64,000 nt of DNA. Source: Gaiellasilicea sp963707575. Lineage in GTDB: Bacteria > Actinomycetota > Thermoleophilia > Gaiellales > Gaiellaceae. Each line of letters opens with the position of its first letter. Positions within the stretch are counted from its first letter, which is position 1. The stretch is from the NCBI GenBank assembly GCA_963707575.1, contig OY970171.1:744001-808000 (forward strand). Direction: 5' to 3'. This document shows, piece after piece, positions 17,061 to 25,477 of the stretch. The notes below the pieces were generated by a model that saw only the letters and a program-made list of their open reading frames with translations, had not been told where the DNA came from and did no database searches. The position numbers were made by a program, and so were the translations under genes.

Positions 17061-18419
17061 ATGACCGAGCCCGAGCGGACGGATCGGCGTCGATGGGCTG
17101 CGCGGCCCTGGGGCGCGCGTGGCCTGCGGCTGCTCGTCTACGCGCTTCCGATCGCGGGCTCGCTCGGCTTCGTGCAGCTCGTCACCGCGATCACGGGCGT
17201 GCCGACGAGCTCGCTCTGGATCTTCCTGCTCTGGTGGCTCGCGGTCAGCCTGGCGGCGACGGTGGTAGTCGCGGCCGTGTACGCGTTCGTCCGGCGGCTC
17301 TTGCCGCTCGGGGCGCTCCTCGAGCTCTCGCTGGTCTTCCCGGACGAGGCGCCGTCCAGGTTCAAGCTCGCGCTGCGCTCGGGGACGGTCGACAGCCTGG
17401 AGGAGCGGCTGCGCCTGATGAAAGAGGCGAACGAGGCGACGAGCGCGCAGCAGGCGGCCGAGATCCTGCTCCAGCTCGCCGGCGCTCTCGACGTCCATGA
17501 CCGGCTCACGCGCGGTCACGCGGAGCGCGTCCGTGCCTACTCCTACAGCCTCGGCAGGGAGCTCGGCCTGGCGGGCGACGACCTCGACCGGCTCAACTGG
17601 GCGGCGCTCCTCCACGACATCGGAAAGCTCGAAGTCAGCACGGAGATCCTGAACAAGCCCGGGAAGCCGACCGAGGAGGAGTGGGCGGAGCTGCGTCAGC
17701 ACCCGCTGCACGGCGAGACGCTCGTCGCCCCCCTGCGCGACTGGCTCGGATCCTGGACCGACGCCGTCGGCTACCACCACGAGCGCTGGGACGGGAAGGG
17801 CTATCCGCGGGAGATTGAAGGCGAGGAGATCCCGTTCGCCGGCCGCATCGTCGCCATCGCAGACGTCTTCGACGTGATCACCTCGGCACGCTCGTACAAG
17901 GCGGCCGGCGGCGCCGCCGCGGCCCGGGAGGAGATCGCACGCTGCTCCGGGACGCAGTTCGACCCCCGCCTCGTGCGCGCATTCGTGAACATCTCCCTCG
18001 GCAAGATGCGGCTCGTGATGGGCCCGCTCTCGTGGCTCTCGCATGCCCCCGTCCTCGCCCGCCTGCCGCTGACGCCGTCGATCGGCGCGTCCCTCGGCGG
18101 TGTCGCGGCGATCGCCAGCGCAGCGGCAACCGGCCTCGCCGGCCCGTACGAGCCGGCGCAGGCCGCGGTGCTGCCGACCGCGGCCGCTCCGCCGGCGGCT
18201 GTCTCCGACCGCGGGCCGGTCGCATCGGCGCCGGACGGCGGCGAACGATCCGCCTCCCGCGCGCCCGGCACCCATCCGGCTCCCGGCCCGGCCGCAAGCG
18301 ACCGAGGCAACGGCGTCGCCGGAACCTGGCCCCGCAACGGCGGTGCTGCGGCCGGCACCAGCCCCTGCAGCGCAAGTCCCTGCGGAGGCGGCTCCAGCTT
18401 CACCCGCCGCTCCCCCTGA
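17061..18419 (+). CDS. Membrane-anchored HD-GYP phosphodiesterase, C-terminus probably frameshifted
   Basis: Two membrane helices (about 23-45 and 52-77) are followed by a short coiled region and an HD-GYP domain (about 140-320): HD pair in LLHDIGK, then HHERWDGKGYP, the diagnostic HHExxDGxGYP, which in relatives hydrolyses c-di-GMP. A third hydrophobic segment (IGASLGGVAAIASAAATGLAG, about 348) precedes a Pro/Ala linker. After about 18290 this frame loses its composition and stops at 18419, while the frame shifted by +1 continues the Pro/Ala linker into the surface repeats of the next entry. The intact protein was probably a cytoplasmic HD-GYP joined to an extracellular repeat domain. Confidence 0.88.
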   Translation: MTEPERTDRRRWAARPWGARGLRLLVYALPIAGSLGFVQLVTAITGVPTSSLWIFLLWWLAVSLAATVVVAAVYAFVRRLLPLGALLELSLVFPDEAPSRFKLALRSGTVDSLEERLRLMKEANEATSAQQAAEILLQLAGALDVHDRLTRGHAERVRAYSYSLGRELGLAGDDLDRLNWAALLHDIGKLEVSTEILNKPGKPTEEEWAELRQHPLHGETLVAPLRDWLGSWTDAVGYHHERWDGKGYPREIEGEEIPFAGRIVAIADVFDVITSARSYKAAGGAAAAREEIARCSGTQFDPRLVRAFVNISLGKMRLVMGPLSWLSHAPVLARLPLTPSIGASLGGVAAIASAAATGLAGPYEPAQAAVLPTAAAPPAAVSDRGPVASAPDGGERSASRAPGTHPAPGPAASDRGNGVAGTWPRNGGAAAGTSPCSASPCGGGSSFTRRSP

Positions 18420-19887
18420 GCCTGCGCCCTCGGCACCGGCTCCGCGGCCTGCACCGGCGCCGCCCGCACCACCGGCCCCCGGCCGGCCGGCCCCGGCGCC
18501 CTCCGCCCCGCCCGAGCCGCCCCCGCCCGCTCCGGCTCCGCCGCTTCCCCCGGCTCCAGCTCCTCCCTCGCCTCCGCCGGTCAACCAGGCGCCGAGCTTC
18601 ACGGCCGGGGCGAATCAGGGCGTGCTCGAGGATGCCGGCACACAGTCGGTTGCAGGCTGGGCGACCGGCATCACGCCCGGCCCCGCTGCGGAGGCCGCGC
18701 AGAGCGTCAGCTTCACCGTCAGCGCCGACACCCCGGCGCTCTTCGCCGTCCAGCCCGCCCTGGGCTCCGACGGGAAGCTCACCTATACCCCGGCCGCGGA
18801 CGCGAACGGCGTCGCAACGGTCACCGTCACCCCCCGCGACGACGGCGGCACTACGGGCGGCGGCGCCGACACGGGCAGCCCGGTCGCGTTCACGATCACG
18901 ATCGCCCCAGTCAACGACGCCCCCGGCTTCACCGCAGGGGCCGATCAGGGTGCGCCCGAGGACGCCGGCGGGCAGTCTGTCGCAGGCTGGGCGACCGGCA
19001 TCACGCCCGGTCCAGCCGGCGAGGCCGCGCAGAACGTCGGCTTCGACGTCAGCGTCGACGACCCCACCCTCTTCGCCGTCCAGCCCGCCGTCGCCTCCGA
19101 CGGCACGCTCACCTACACGCCGGCCGCCGACGCCAGCGGAGTCGCGACGGTGACGACCACCGCCCGCGACGACGGCGGCGGCAGCGACACCAGCGCTCCG
19201 GCCGTCTTCACGATCACGATCGCCCCCGTCAACGACGCCCCCGCCTTCAGCGCCGGGACCGACCAGGGTGCGCTCGAGGACGCCGGGGCGCAGTCGGTCG
19301 CCGGCTGGGCGAGCGGGATCTCGGCCGGCCCGACAGGCGAGGGCTCGCAGAGCGTCGGCTTCAGCGTCAGCGTCGACGACCCCACCCTCTTCGCCGTCCA
19401 GCCCGCCGTCGCCCCCGACGGGAGGCTCACCTACACGCCTGCCGCCGACGCCAACGGGGCGGCGACGGTCACCGTCCGAGCCGTCGACGACGGCGGCACC
19501 ACCGGCGGGGGCAGCGACACCAGCAGCCCGGCCTCGTTCACGATCACGATCGCCCCCGTCAACGACGCGCCCACCTTCACCGCCGGAGGGGATCAGGTCT
19601 CGCTGCTCGGCGCCGCGGCAACCGTCCCGGGCTGGGCCAGCGGCATCAGCCCCGGCCCGGCCAACGAGGCCTCCCAGAACGTCACCTTCACGGTCAGCAA
19701 CGACAACCCGGGGCTCTTCGACGTCCAGCCGGCCGTCGCTCCCAACGGCACGCTCACCTATAACGCCGCCCTGCTCGCGCTCGGATCCGCGACGGTCACC
19801 GTACGGATCGTCGACAACGGCGGCACCGCCAACGGGGGCATCAACACGAGCGCCCCGCAGACCTTCACGATCACCGTCATCCTCTAG
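18289..19887 (+). pseudogene. Pro-rich linker and four Ig/cadherin-like repeats, out of frame with HD-GYP
   Basis: This frame has no plausible start of its own: upstream it is an Arg-rich shadow of the HD-GYP gene, and no signal peptide is present. It opens with a Pro/Ala linker of about 95 residues, then four repeats of 106-110 residues beginning at 18583, 18913, 19231 and 19561. Each begins N(D/Q)APxF, contains GWATGI or GWASGI, LFAVQPA and LTYTPAAD, and ends FTITIAPVNDAP, as in cadherin-like or Ig-like surface proteins. Removing one base in 18282-18300 fuses it to the HD-GYP gene. Programmed frameshift, mutation or sequence error cannot be separated here. Confidence 0.75.
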
Positions 19888-19920
19888 AGCCCCAGAGTTC
19901 TTCCAGGACCCGCCAATCGG

Positions 19921-20150
19921 CGAGTCGAGGGCCGCGAAGCGGCCTCCTTCAGGGATCTTCGCGCGATCCGGCAACATCGGACAGGCCGGCCATTCGGCGA
20001 GTCGAGGCCGCGAAGCGGCCTCCTTCAGGGATCTTCGCGCGATCCGGCAACATCGGACAGGCCGGCCATTCGGCGAGTCGAGGCCGCGAAGCGGCCTCCT
20101 TCAGGGGTCTTCGCGCGATCGGGGCATCCGCTCCCGCGGATGCCCCGATC
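19921..20150 (-). repeat. Tandem 76-77 bp units of family A, ending in a full copy
   Basis: Three successive units start at 19921, 19998 and 20074. Each has hairpin 1 (for the last, arms GAGGCCGC / GCGGCCTC, loop GAA, 20080-20098) and the linker CCTTCAGGGATCTTCGCGC. The first two continue into a shared GATCCGGCAACATCGG spacer; the third instead carries hairpin 2 at 20117-20150 with 15-bp arms (GATCGGGGCATCCGC and complement), loop TCCC. On the minus strand this last copy starts 14 bp after the 3' end of tRNA-Pro. Confidence 0.8.
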
Positions 20151-20164
20151 TGCGCCAGCAAGCA

Positions 20165-20238
20165 TCGGGACGGCCGGATTCGAACCGGCGACTTCTCGCT
20201 CCCAAAGCGAGCGCGCTACCAGGCTGCGCCACGTCCCG
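20165..20238 (-). tRNA. tRNA-Pro (anticodon UGG)
   Basis: 74 nt: acceptor CGGGACG / CGTCCCG, anticodon arm CTCGC-TTTGGGA-GCGAG giving UGG (reads CCA), T-arm GCCGG-TTCGAAT-CCGGC, discriminator A. CCA is not encoded. A family A repeat follows directly. Confidence 0.95.
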
Positions 20239-20289
20239 TGGACAGTGAGTGTAGAGCCGAACCCGGCGACCTAGTAGCGTCGCGGCCTC

Positions 20290-21237
20290 GTGGCCGACGT
20301 CGCCTACATCCCCGGCGAGGCCGGCCGGGACCGACGGCCGCTCGTCGGCTACGCCATGGTCACGGCCGCGGCGCTCCTGTTCGCCCTCAACGGCACGGTC
20401 TCGAAGGTCGTCCTCTCCTCCGGGATCAGCTCGGTCGAGCTGACGCAGGTGCGCGCGCTGGGCGCCTTCGCCGGCTTCGCGCTCGCCCTCGCCCTCCTGA
20501 GCCGACCGAGCCTGCGCGTGCGTCCGCGAGAGCTCGTCTACCTCGCGGTCTTCGGCGTGGCGGGCGTCGCGATGGTGCAGTGGCTCTACTTCGTGTCGAT
20601 CCACCGGCTGCCGATCGGGATCGCACTCCTGATCGAGTACCTCGCACCGATCCTGATCGCGCTCTGGGCGTGGGCGGTGCTGCGCCAGCGGGTGCGACGG
20701 CGGATCTGGGTCGCGCTTGCGCTCGCCCTCGTCGGCCTGTCGCTCGTCGTCGAGGTGTGGAGCGGCATCTCGCTGGACGGTGTGGGTGTCGCCGCTGCGC
20801 TCTGTGCGGCGGTTGCGTACTGCGTCTACGTGCTGATGGCGGAGCACGCGGTCGCCGAGCGCGACCCGGCCTCGCTCCTCTGCTACGGCTTCGGCTTCGC
20901 CGCCCTCTTCTGGGCGATCGTCCAGCCCTTCTGGCAGTTCCCGGCCGGACGGCTCGACGACGACGTCTCGCTGCTCGGTCGGCTCGCCGACTGGTCGCTG
21001 CCGGTCTGGCTGCTGATGCTGTTCGTGGTCGTCGTCGGCACGATGGTGACCTTCCTGCTCGTCACCGCAGCCCTGCGCCACATCTCCGCGACGCGGGTCG
21101 CGATCATCGCCATGCTCGAACCTGTCGCGGCAGGGCTCGTCGCGTACGCGTGGCTCGGCGAGTCGTTCGGCGCCCTGCAGCTGGCCGGCGGTGGCATCGT
21201 GCTGGTCGGGATCGTGCTCGCGCAAACCGCCCGTTGA
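20290..21237 (+). CDS. EamA-family (DMT) transporter
   Basis: 315 residues made of two EamA halves of five membrane helices each, about 25-155 and 165-310. The second half ends MLEPVAAGLVAYAWLGESFGALQLAGGGIVLVGI, the usual EamA terminal helix pair. Members move amino acids or other small metabolites, often outward; the substrate is unknown. GTG start; TAGCGT is 9 bp upstream. The next gene has its own promoter overlapping the stop codon. Confidence 0.87.
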   Translation: MADVAYIPGEAGRDRRPLVGYAMVTAAALLFALNGTVSKVVLSSGISSVELTQVRALGAFAGFALALALLSRPSLRVRPRELVYLAVFGVAGVAMVQWLYFVSIHRLPIGIALLIEYLAPILIALWAWAVLRQRVRRRIWVALALALVGLSLVVEVWSGISLDGVGVAAALCAAVAYCVYVLMAEHAVAERDPASLLCYGFGFAALFWAIVQPFWQFPAGRLDDDVSLLGRLADWSLPVWLLMLFVVVVGTMVTFLLVTAALRHISATRVAIIAMLEPVAAGLVAYAWLGESFGALQLAGGGIVLVGIVLAQTAR

Positions 21238-21261
21238 CAAGCTCCGGATCTCCGGTACCCT
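21234..21261 (+). promoter_or_regulatory. Promoter of the CAP-domain gene
   Basis: Consensus -35 TTGACA (21234-21239), 16-bp spacer, -10 TACCCT (21256-21261), then 7 bp to the TTG start at 21269. The -35 overlaps the stop codon of the EamA gene. The message would be leaderless or nearly so. Confidence 0.65.
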
Positions 21262-21268
21262 CCCGCAC

Positions 21269-21742
21269 TTGCTTGCGAGATGGATTCAGCTGGGGCTGCT
21301 GGTGGTGGCCTGCGCGCTGCTCCTGACGGGCCCCGCGACGGCAGCACAGCCGTCGCAGCGCGAGGCTTCGATCCTCGCCGCCGTCAACGGCGTGCGGAAG
21401 GCACACGACCTGCCGACCCTCACGGTGGACACGAAGCTGATGCGAGCCGCGCGCGGCTACTCGGCGACCCTGCTCCGCCACGGCGTCCTGACCCATGGGA
21501 ACTTCGGGCAGCGCATGGCCAACTCCGGCGCCCGCGGGCCGCGCTTCGGCGAGAACCTCGCCTGGGGCACGGGGGGCTATGCGGCCGCCGAGTCGATCGT
21601 GCGCGCCTGGATGTCGAGTCCCGGACACCGGGCGAACCTGCTCCGGCCCGGCTTCCGCCGGATCGGGATCGGCGCGCTGGTCGGCCGCTTCTCCGGCTAT
21701 TCGGGCGCGACTGTCGTCACCGCAGACTTCGCCGGCTCCTAG
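21269..21742 (+). CDS. Secreted CAP (SCP/PR1) domain protein
   Basis: 157 residues from TTG 21269. A signal peptide (LARWIQLGLLVVACALLLTGPATAA) precedes a CAP domain with the conserved HGVLTHGNF, FGENLAWG and AWMSSPGHRANLL segments; the two His and Glu form the usual CAP cavity site. CAP proteins of bacteria are secreted and bind lipids or act on the cell envelope; function unassigned. The TTG start follows from promoter position and from the need for a signal peptide; GTG at 21299 would truncate it. Confidence 0.83.
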   Translation: MLARWIQLGLLVVACALLLTGPATAAQPSQREASILAAVNGVRKAHDLPTLTVDTKLMRAARGYSATLLRHGVLTHGNFGQRMANSGARGPRFGENLAWGTGGYAAAESIVRAWMSSPGHRANLLRPGFRRIGIGALVGRFSGYSGATVVTADFAGS

Positions 21743-21766
21743 CGCGCCCCTGGCCGGCCGGCTCCC

Positions 21767-21868
21767 GGCGGACGGAGTCCGCCCCCGCCGGCCTCGCGCG
21801 TCTGAGCGCACGCGGCTCTCCGGGTCTGGCCTCACGGCCTATCCCCTCCGGCCGCGCACGCTCAGCCA
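21767..21868 (-). repeat. Dispersed structured repeat, family C, copy 2
   Basis: Reverse-complement copy of the block at 5329-5440. The conserved core lies at 21791-21868. Its variable hairpin has different arms, GGCGGAC / GTCCGCC at 21767-21783, in the same relative place, and GGGAGCCG follows it as in copy 1. Read on the minus strand it begins about 29 bp after the stop of the response-regulator gene, similar to the 20 bp for copy 1. Confidence 0.65.
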
Positions 21869-21897
21869 CGCACCAGGAACGCGCTAGGCCTAGATAC

Positions 21898-22347
21898 TCA
21901 GGAGTCGACCATGAGCGAGCGGAGCTCGGTCAGCTTCTCGTGGCGGAGCTCGTCGCGCTCGCCCCGCTCCAGCCGCTCGAGCAGCCCACGCACGAGCGGC
22001 GCCAGCTCGACGGGGTTGAACGGCTTCGTGATGTAGTCGACGCCGCCGATGTCGAGGCCGCGCGCCCGGTCCCGGAACTCGGCCCGCGCCGTCAGGAAGA
22101 TGATCGGGATCCGCTGAGTCTGCTCGCCCTCGAGCATGTGCTCGGCGACTCCCCAGCCGTCGAGCCCGGGCATCATCACGTCGAGCAGCACGATGTCGGG
22201 CAACTCCTCCCGAGCCTTTGCGAGCCCGCTGGGACCGTCGCTGGCCTCGAGCACCGTCATTCCCTCCGCCTCGAGATTGACCCGGCAGAGCAGGCGAATC
22301 GGCGCCTCGTCGTCGATGACCAACACCCTCGTCACGCGCACGTCCAT
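21898..22347 (-). CDS. Single-domain response regulator
   Basis: 149 residues, a lone CheY-like receiver: acidic pocket Asp12-Asp13, phospho-acceptor Asp56 in IVLLDVMMPG, Thr86 in IIFLTA and Lys108 in YITKPF. After the receiver is a short charged helix, no DNA-binding domain, so output must be by protein contact. It lies 47 bp after the large histidine kinase on the same strand and is its likely partner. Confidence 0.92.
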   Translation of the reverse strand: MDVRVTRVLVIDDEAPIRLLCRVNLEAEGMTVLEASDGPSGLAKAREELPDIVLLDVMMPGLDGWGVAEHMLEGEQTQRIPIIFLTARAEFRDRARGLDIGGVDYITKPFNPVELAPLVRGLLERLERGERDELRHEKLTELRSLMVDS

Positions 22348-22394
22348 CTTCAGAAGTTGACCCTAGTGGCCGCGTATACCCGTTGCCGCGGGTC

Positions 22395-25259
22395 TCAGTC
22401 CCCCGCCGCGGGCAGCTCGACGACGAACGTCGCGCCGCGACCCTCGTCGGAGTCGACCCGGATCCTCCCGCCCATGGCCGTCACCAGCCCCTGGGCGAGG
22501 AAGAGGCCGAGCCCGGCGGCGCCCGCGCCGATGGTCCGAGCAGAGCCCTCGCCGCGGTAGAACTTGCGGAAGATCCGCTCGTGCTCGGCCCGCGGGATGC
22601 CGATTCCCTCGTCCTCGACGCGCACCTCCACCGCTCCCTCGGCGCGTCGCGCCCCCACGGTGACCGTGCCATCTGCGGGCGAGTAGCGCACGGCGTTGTC
22701 GAGCAGGTGAGCGAGGACCTGACCGAGCTTGTCGCGGTCGGCCTCGGCCGCCAGGCGCTCCTCGGGGAGTGAGACGACGAAGCGGTGTCCGTTGTCGCCG
22801 AGCGAGAGCTGGAGCTCGTGCACGGCCTCGGAGACGACGGCGCTCACGTCGGTCTCCGCGATCTGCACGCTCATCGCACCGGTGTCGAGCTGCGCCACCG
22901 ACAGGAGCCGGTCGACGATCGCCGTCAGGCGCTCCGACTCGGACGCGATGTAGCGCAGGAACGTCTCGCGCTCCTCCTCGCCGAAGAGCACGTCCTGGCG
23001 CAGGAGCGTCTCGGCGAAGCCGTAGATCGAGGTCAGCGGCGTCCTCAGCTCGTGCGAGACCGTCGAGACGAAGTCGGACTTCATCTGCTCCACGGCGCGT
23101 TCGCCCGAGATGTCGCGGAACGCGAAGATGCGCCCCGCGACGGCGCCGGCCGGATCGGTCATCACCGCCTCGCTCAGCGAAAGCCAGGCCTCGTCGGCGC
23201 CACGCCGGATCGCGACCAGGCGGCCCACCCCTTCGAGTGCGCCCTCGTCCGCCTCGAACGACCGGCCCAGGACTTGCAACGGCGTCCTCCCGAGCGCCTC
23301 GCTGCCGGGGACACCGGTGATGTGCTCGGCGGCAGGGTTCCAGAGCACGACCCGACCGTCGCGGTCGACGGCGACGATGCCGTCGGCCACGTTCTCGAGA
23401 ATCGCCTCGCTGCGCTGCTGCTCGTGCCAGACGCTCTGGTACTGCTCGGCATTGTCGCGCGCTGCGGCAGCGGCGACGGCCAGCGCGTGCAGCGCCTCGG
23501 CCTCCTCCTCCCGCCACTCGCGCGGCCTGCGGTCGTAGACGCTGAGCACGCCGCGAACGCTGCCGTCCGGGCCGATCAGCGGCACGCCGATCGAGGCGAC
23601 GTGACCTGCCGCGATCATCGGGTCGGTCTCGGAGGCACGAGGTTCCGTCGCGGCGTTTGCGATCGTCCTCGCCGAGCGCGACTGGACGATGTCGCCGAGC
23701 AACCAGGCGGTCGACGGGACGCGCAGCTCGAGCGCGCCGCTCGCTCCGGTCCCGCAGGCGGCGTGGACGACGAGCTCGTCGCCCTCCAGCATCCAGACAC
23801 ACGCGCCCGCCCCCGCGAGCAACGACGAGGCCAGCCCGACGACGCGTTCGAGCACGTTCTCGGGATCGAGCTCGCCTGCGAGCTCGCGGCCCGAGCCCGC
23901 CAGGAGCTGCGCAAGGGCGCGGGAACGCCGCTCGAGCTCGTACAGGTCACTGCGCTCGAGCGCGACGCGCGCCGCGCCTGCGACGTGGCCGGCCAGCTCG
24001 AGCTGCTCGTCGGTGAAGGCGTGCTCCTCGTCGAAGAAGACGAGCACCAGTCCGCCCGCATCGGTCCGGGGCTGCTTCAGCGGGACGGCGAGCAGCGAGC
24101 TGCACCCGGCCTTCGTCGCCGCTTCCAGCAGTCCCGCGCCGAAGCGGGTGTCTCCGCCGAGGTCGCGGGACGCGAGCAGCTTCCCTGCGCGGGCGGCCGC
24201 CGCGAGCTCGCCGGCGCCGGCGGATTCGAGAAACGCCCGCAATGCGTCGGGGAGCTCGAAGGCCGCCGCCAGCTCCAGCGTCCCGCCCGCGTCGCGCAGC
24301 ACCGCCGCCGAATCGCCACCGAGGGATTCGCTGGCCGCCTGCGCAACCGCATCGAGCGTCGCCTCCGCCGACAGCGGCTCGCTGAGCACGGACGTGATGC
24401 GATAGAAGCCGCGCTCCAGCCGCTCCCGGCCGGCGTCGTCGGCGGCGGCCCGGGTCAGCGCGACGCCTGCCCCGTCCGCGAGCACCTGGATCTGCGCGAG
24501 CTCCTCGTTGGTGAAGGCCCGCGGCGTGCGCGTCGCAGCGACGAGGACGCCGATCGTCTTCGAGCCGGCGTTCACCGGCACGAACGCGCAGCTCTGCGCA
24601 CCGGCACGCTGGGCCAGGCGTTTCGAGATCGACGACGACGCCGGGGCGTCGAAGACGGTGAATGGAACGGGGTTTCGCAGCACGGCGGCTATCCCGGTCG
24701 GTTCCGCTTCGAGGTCGACCCGCATCGACCGCAACCAGTCGACGTCACGCCCGCGCTCGCGCGCGGCGGCGATGCGGGCGGAGCGATGGTCCTCGGCCGC
24801 GAGCGCGACCACGACCAGATCGACACCGAGGTGCGCGCTCACGTCGTCGGCGAGCTGCGCTCCGAGCTCGTCAGGACCGGCCGTCGTCGAATGCGACGGC
24901 CGGGCACGCTGCTTCACGCCCGCGGACGTCGGCAGGCTCGCGCGGCCCGCCAGCACGAGCACCGCAGGGACTGCCGCCACGAGGATCGCGACGAGGGACA
25001 CCCACAGCCGGCCGGCGACGGGCTCCCGGTCGATGAGCGTGGCGATGCCCAGGATCGCCGCCGCGATGCCGACGCAGGGAAAGACGAGCGCGGTCGCGTT
25101 ACGTGCCTCGAGTGCCCGTCGCAGCGTGAGCGGACGCCCCGCGGCTCCGAGCAGGGCAGGCGCGAGCGCGGCCCCGGCCGCTAGGTGCAGCGCCGCCAGC
25201 ACCAGCAAGGGCACCGCGTTGAACAGCACCGCCTGCGTTTCTGCGTCCACCAGCCACAT
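22395..25259 (-). CDS. Sensor histidine kinase with GAF and PAS domains
   Basis: About 954 residues. Three or four membrane helices (about 10-110), then GAF-type domains (about 150-270, 285-430 and 450-600), a PAS domain (about 610-720, with WNPAAEHITGVPGSEALGR), HisKA with phospho-acceptor His in SHELRTPLTS and HATPase with N-box LLDNAVRYSP and G-boxes EDEGIGIP and GLGLFLAQG. A membrane-linked sensor feeding the adjacent response regulator. ATG 25259 opens at the first helix; the frame also offers ATG 25316. An 18-bp palindrome at 25293-25310 sits just upstream of the start. Confidence 0.92.
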   Translation of the reverse strand: MWLVDAETQAVLFNAVPLLVLAALHLAAGAALAPALLGAAGRPLTLRRALEARNATALVFPCVGIAAAILGIATLIDREPVAGRLWVSLVAILVAAVPAVLVLAGRASLPTSAGVKQRARPSHSTTAGPDELGAQLADDVSAHLGVDLVVVALAAEDHRSARIAAARERGRDVDWLRSMRVDLEAEPTGIAAVLRNPVPFTVFDAPASSSISKRLAQRAGAQSCAFVPVNAGSKTIGVLVAATRTPRAFTNEELAQIQVLADGAGVALTRAAADDAGRERLERGFYRITSVLSEPLSAEATLDAVAQAASESLGGDSAAVLRDAGGTLELAAAFELPDALRAFLESAGAGELAAAARAGKLLASRDLGGDTRFGAGLLEAATKAGCSSLLAVPLKQPRTDAGGLVLVFFDEEHAFTDEQLELAGHVAGAARVALERSDLYELERRSRALAQLLAGSGRELAGELDPENVLERVVGLASSLLAGAGACVWMLEGDELVVHAACGTGASGALELRVPSTAWLLGDIVQSRSARTIANAATEPRASETDPMIAAGHVASIGVPLIGPDGSVRGVLSVYDRRPREWREEEAEALHALAVAAAAARDNAEQYQSVWHEQQRSEAILENVADGIVAVDRDGRVVLWNPAAEHITGVPGSEALGRTPLQVLGRSFEADEGALEGVGRLVAIRRGADEAWLSLSEAVMTDPAGAVAGRIFAFRDISGERAVEQMKSDFVSTVSHELRTPLTSIYGFAETLLRQDVLFGEEERETFLRYIASESERLTAIVDRLLSVAQLDTGAMSVQIAETDVSAVVSEAVHELQLSLGDNGHRFVVSLPEERLAAEADRDKLGQVLAHLLDNAVRYSPADGTVTVGARRAEGAVEVRVEDEGIGIPRAEHERIFRKFYRGEGSARTIGAGAAGLGLFLAQGLVTAMGGRIRVDSDEGRGATFVVELPAAGD

Positions 25260-25292
25260 CCGATCATAGAGGGGCGGATGCCGCTTTGAAAG

Positions 25293-25310
25293 ATGGGCCG
25301 TCCGGCCCAT
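25293..25310. promoter_or_regulatory. 18-bp palindromic operator candidate, copy 1
   Basis: Perfect inverted repeat ATGGGCCG-TC-CGGCCCAT, 34 bp ahead of the histidine kinase ATG. The same palindrome with a different central dinucleotide (AA) is at 31083-31100 between two divergent genes. Shared perfect 8-bp arms in two promoter regions suggest one dimeric regulator; its identity is unknown. Confidence 0.55.
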
Positions 25311-25403
25311 TGGCACGCCGCGCGCAAGGCACTAGCGTGGCTCGCACTGGGCGATGCGAACTGCGGCTGGCCCGGTACGGGCAGTAACGCCGCGGTGAGC
25401 ACT

Positions 25404-25450
25404 GAGAGGGCTTCGTCGCAACGACCCCCCCGATGCGACGGGGCCCTCTC
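25404..25450 (+). other. Long stable hairpin upstream of ispH
   Basis: Arms GAGAGGGC-TT-CGTCGCA (25404-25420) and TGCGACG-GG-GCCCTCTC (25434-25450) form a 17-bp stem if TT pairs with GG as G-U wobble, which works only for RNA from the plus strand. Loop of 13 nt, C-rich. No U-tract follows. It ends 14 bp before the -10-like TACGAT of ispH, so it would be transcribed only from a promoter further upstream; a small RNA or terminator-like element is possible. Confidence 0.45.
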
Positions 25451-25477
25451 GCGTTGCCCCTGGCTACGATGACCGCG

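Noticed and set aside
18400..19977. Minus-strand open frame opposite the Ig-like repeats
   Set aside because: Arg/Gly/Asp-rich shadow following the repeat period of the plus-strand gene.
19921..20150. Possible CRISPR array
   Set aside because: Only three units, spacers identical rather than unique, no cas genes nearby; it matches dispersed repeat family A instead.
22785..25184. Plus-strand open frame of about 800 codons opposite the histidine kinase
   Set aside because: Antisense shadow; no motifs, and the minus-strand kinase has clear domains.
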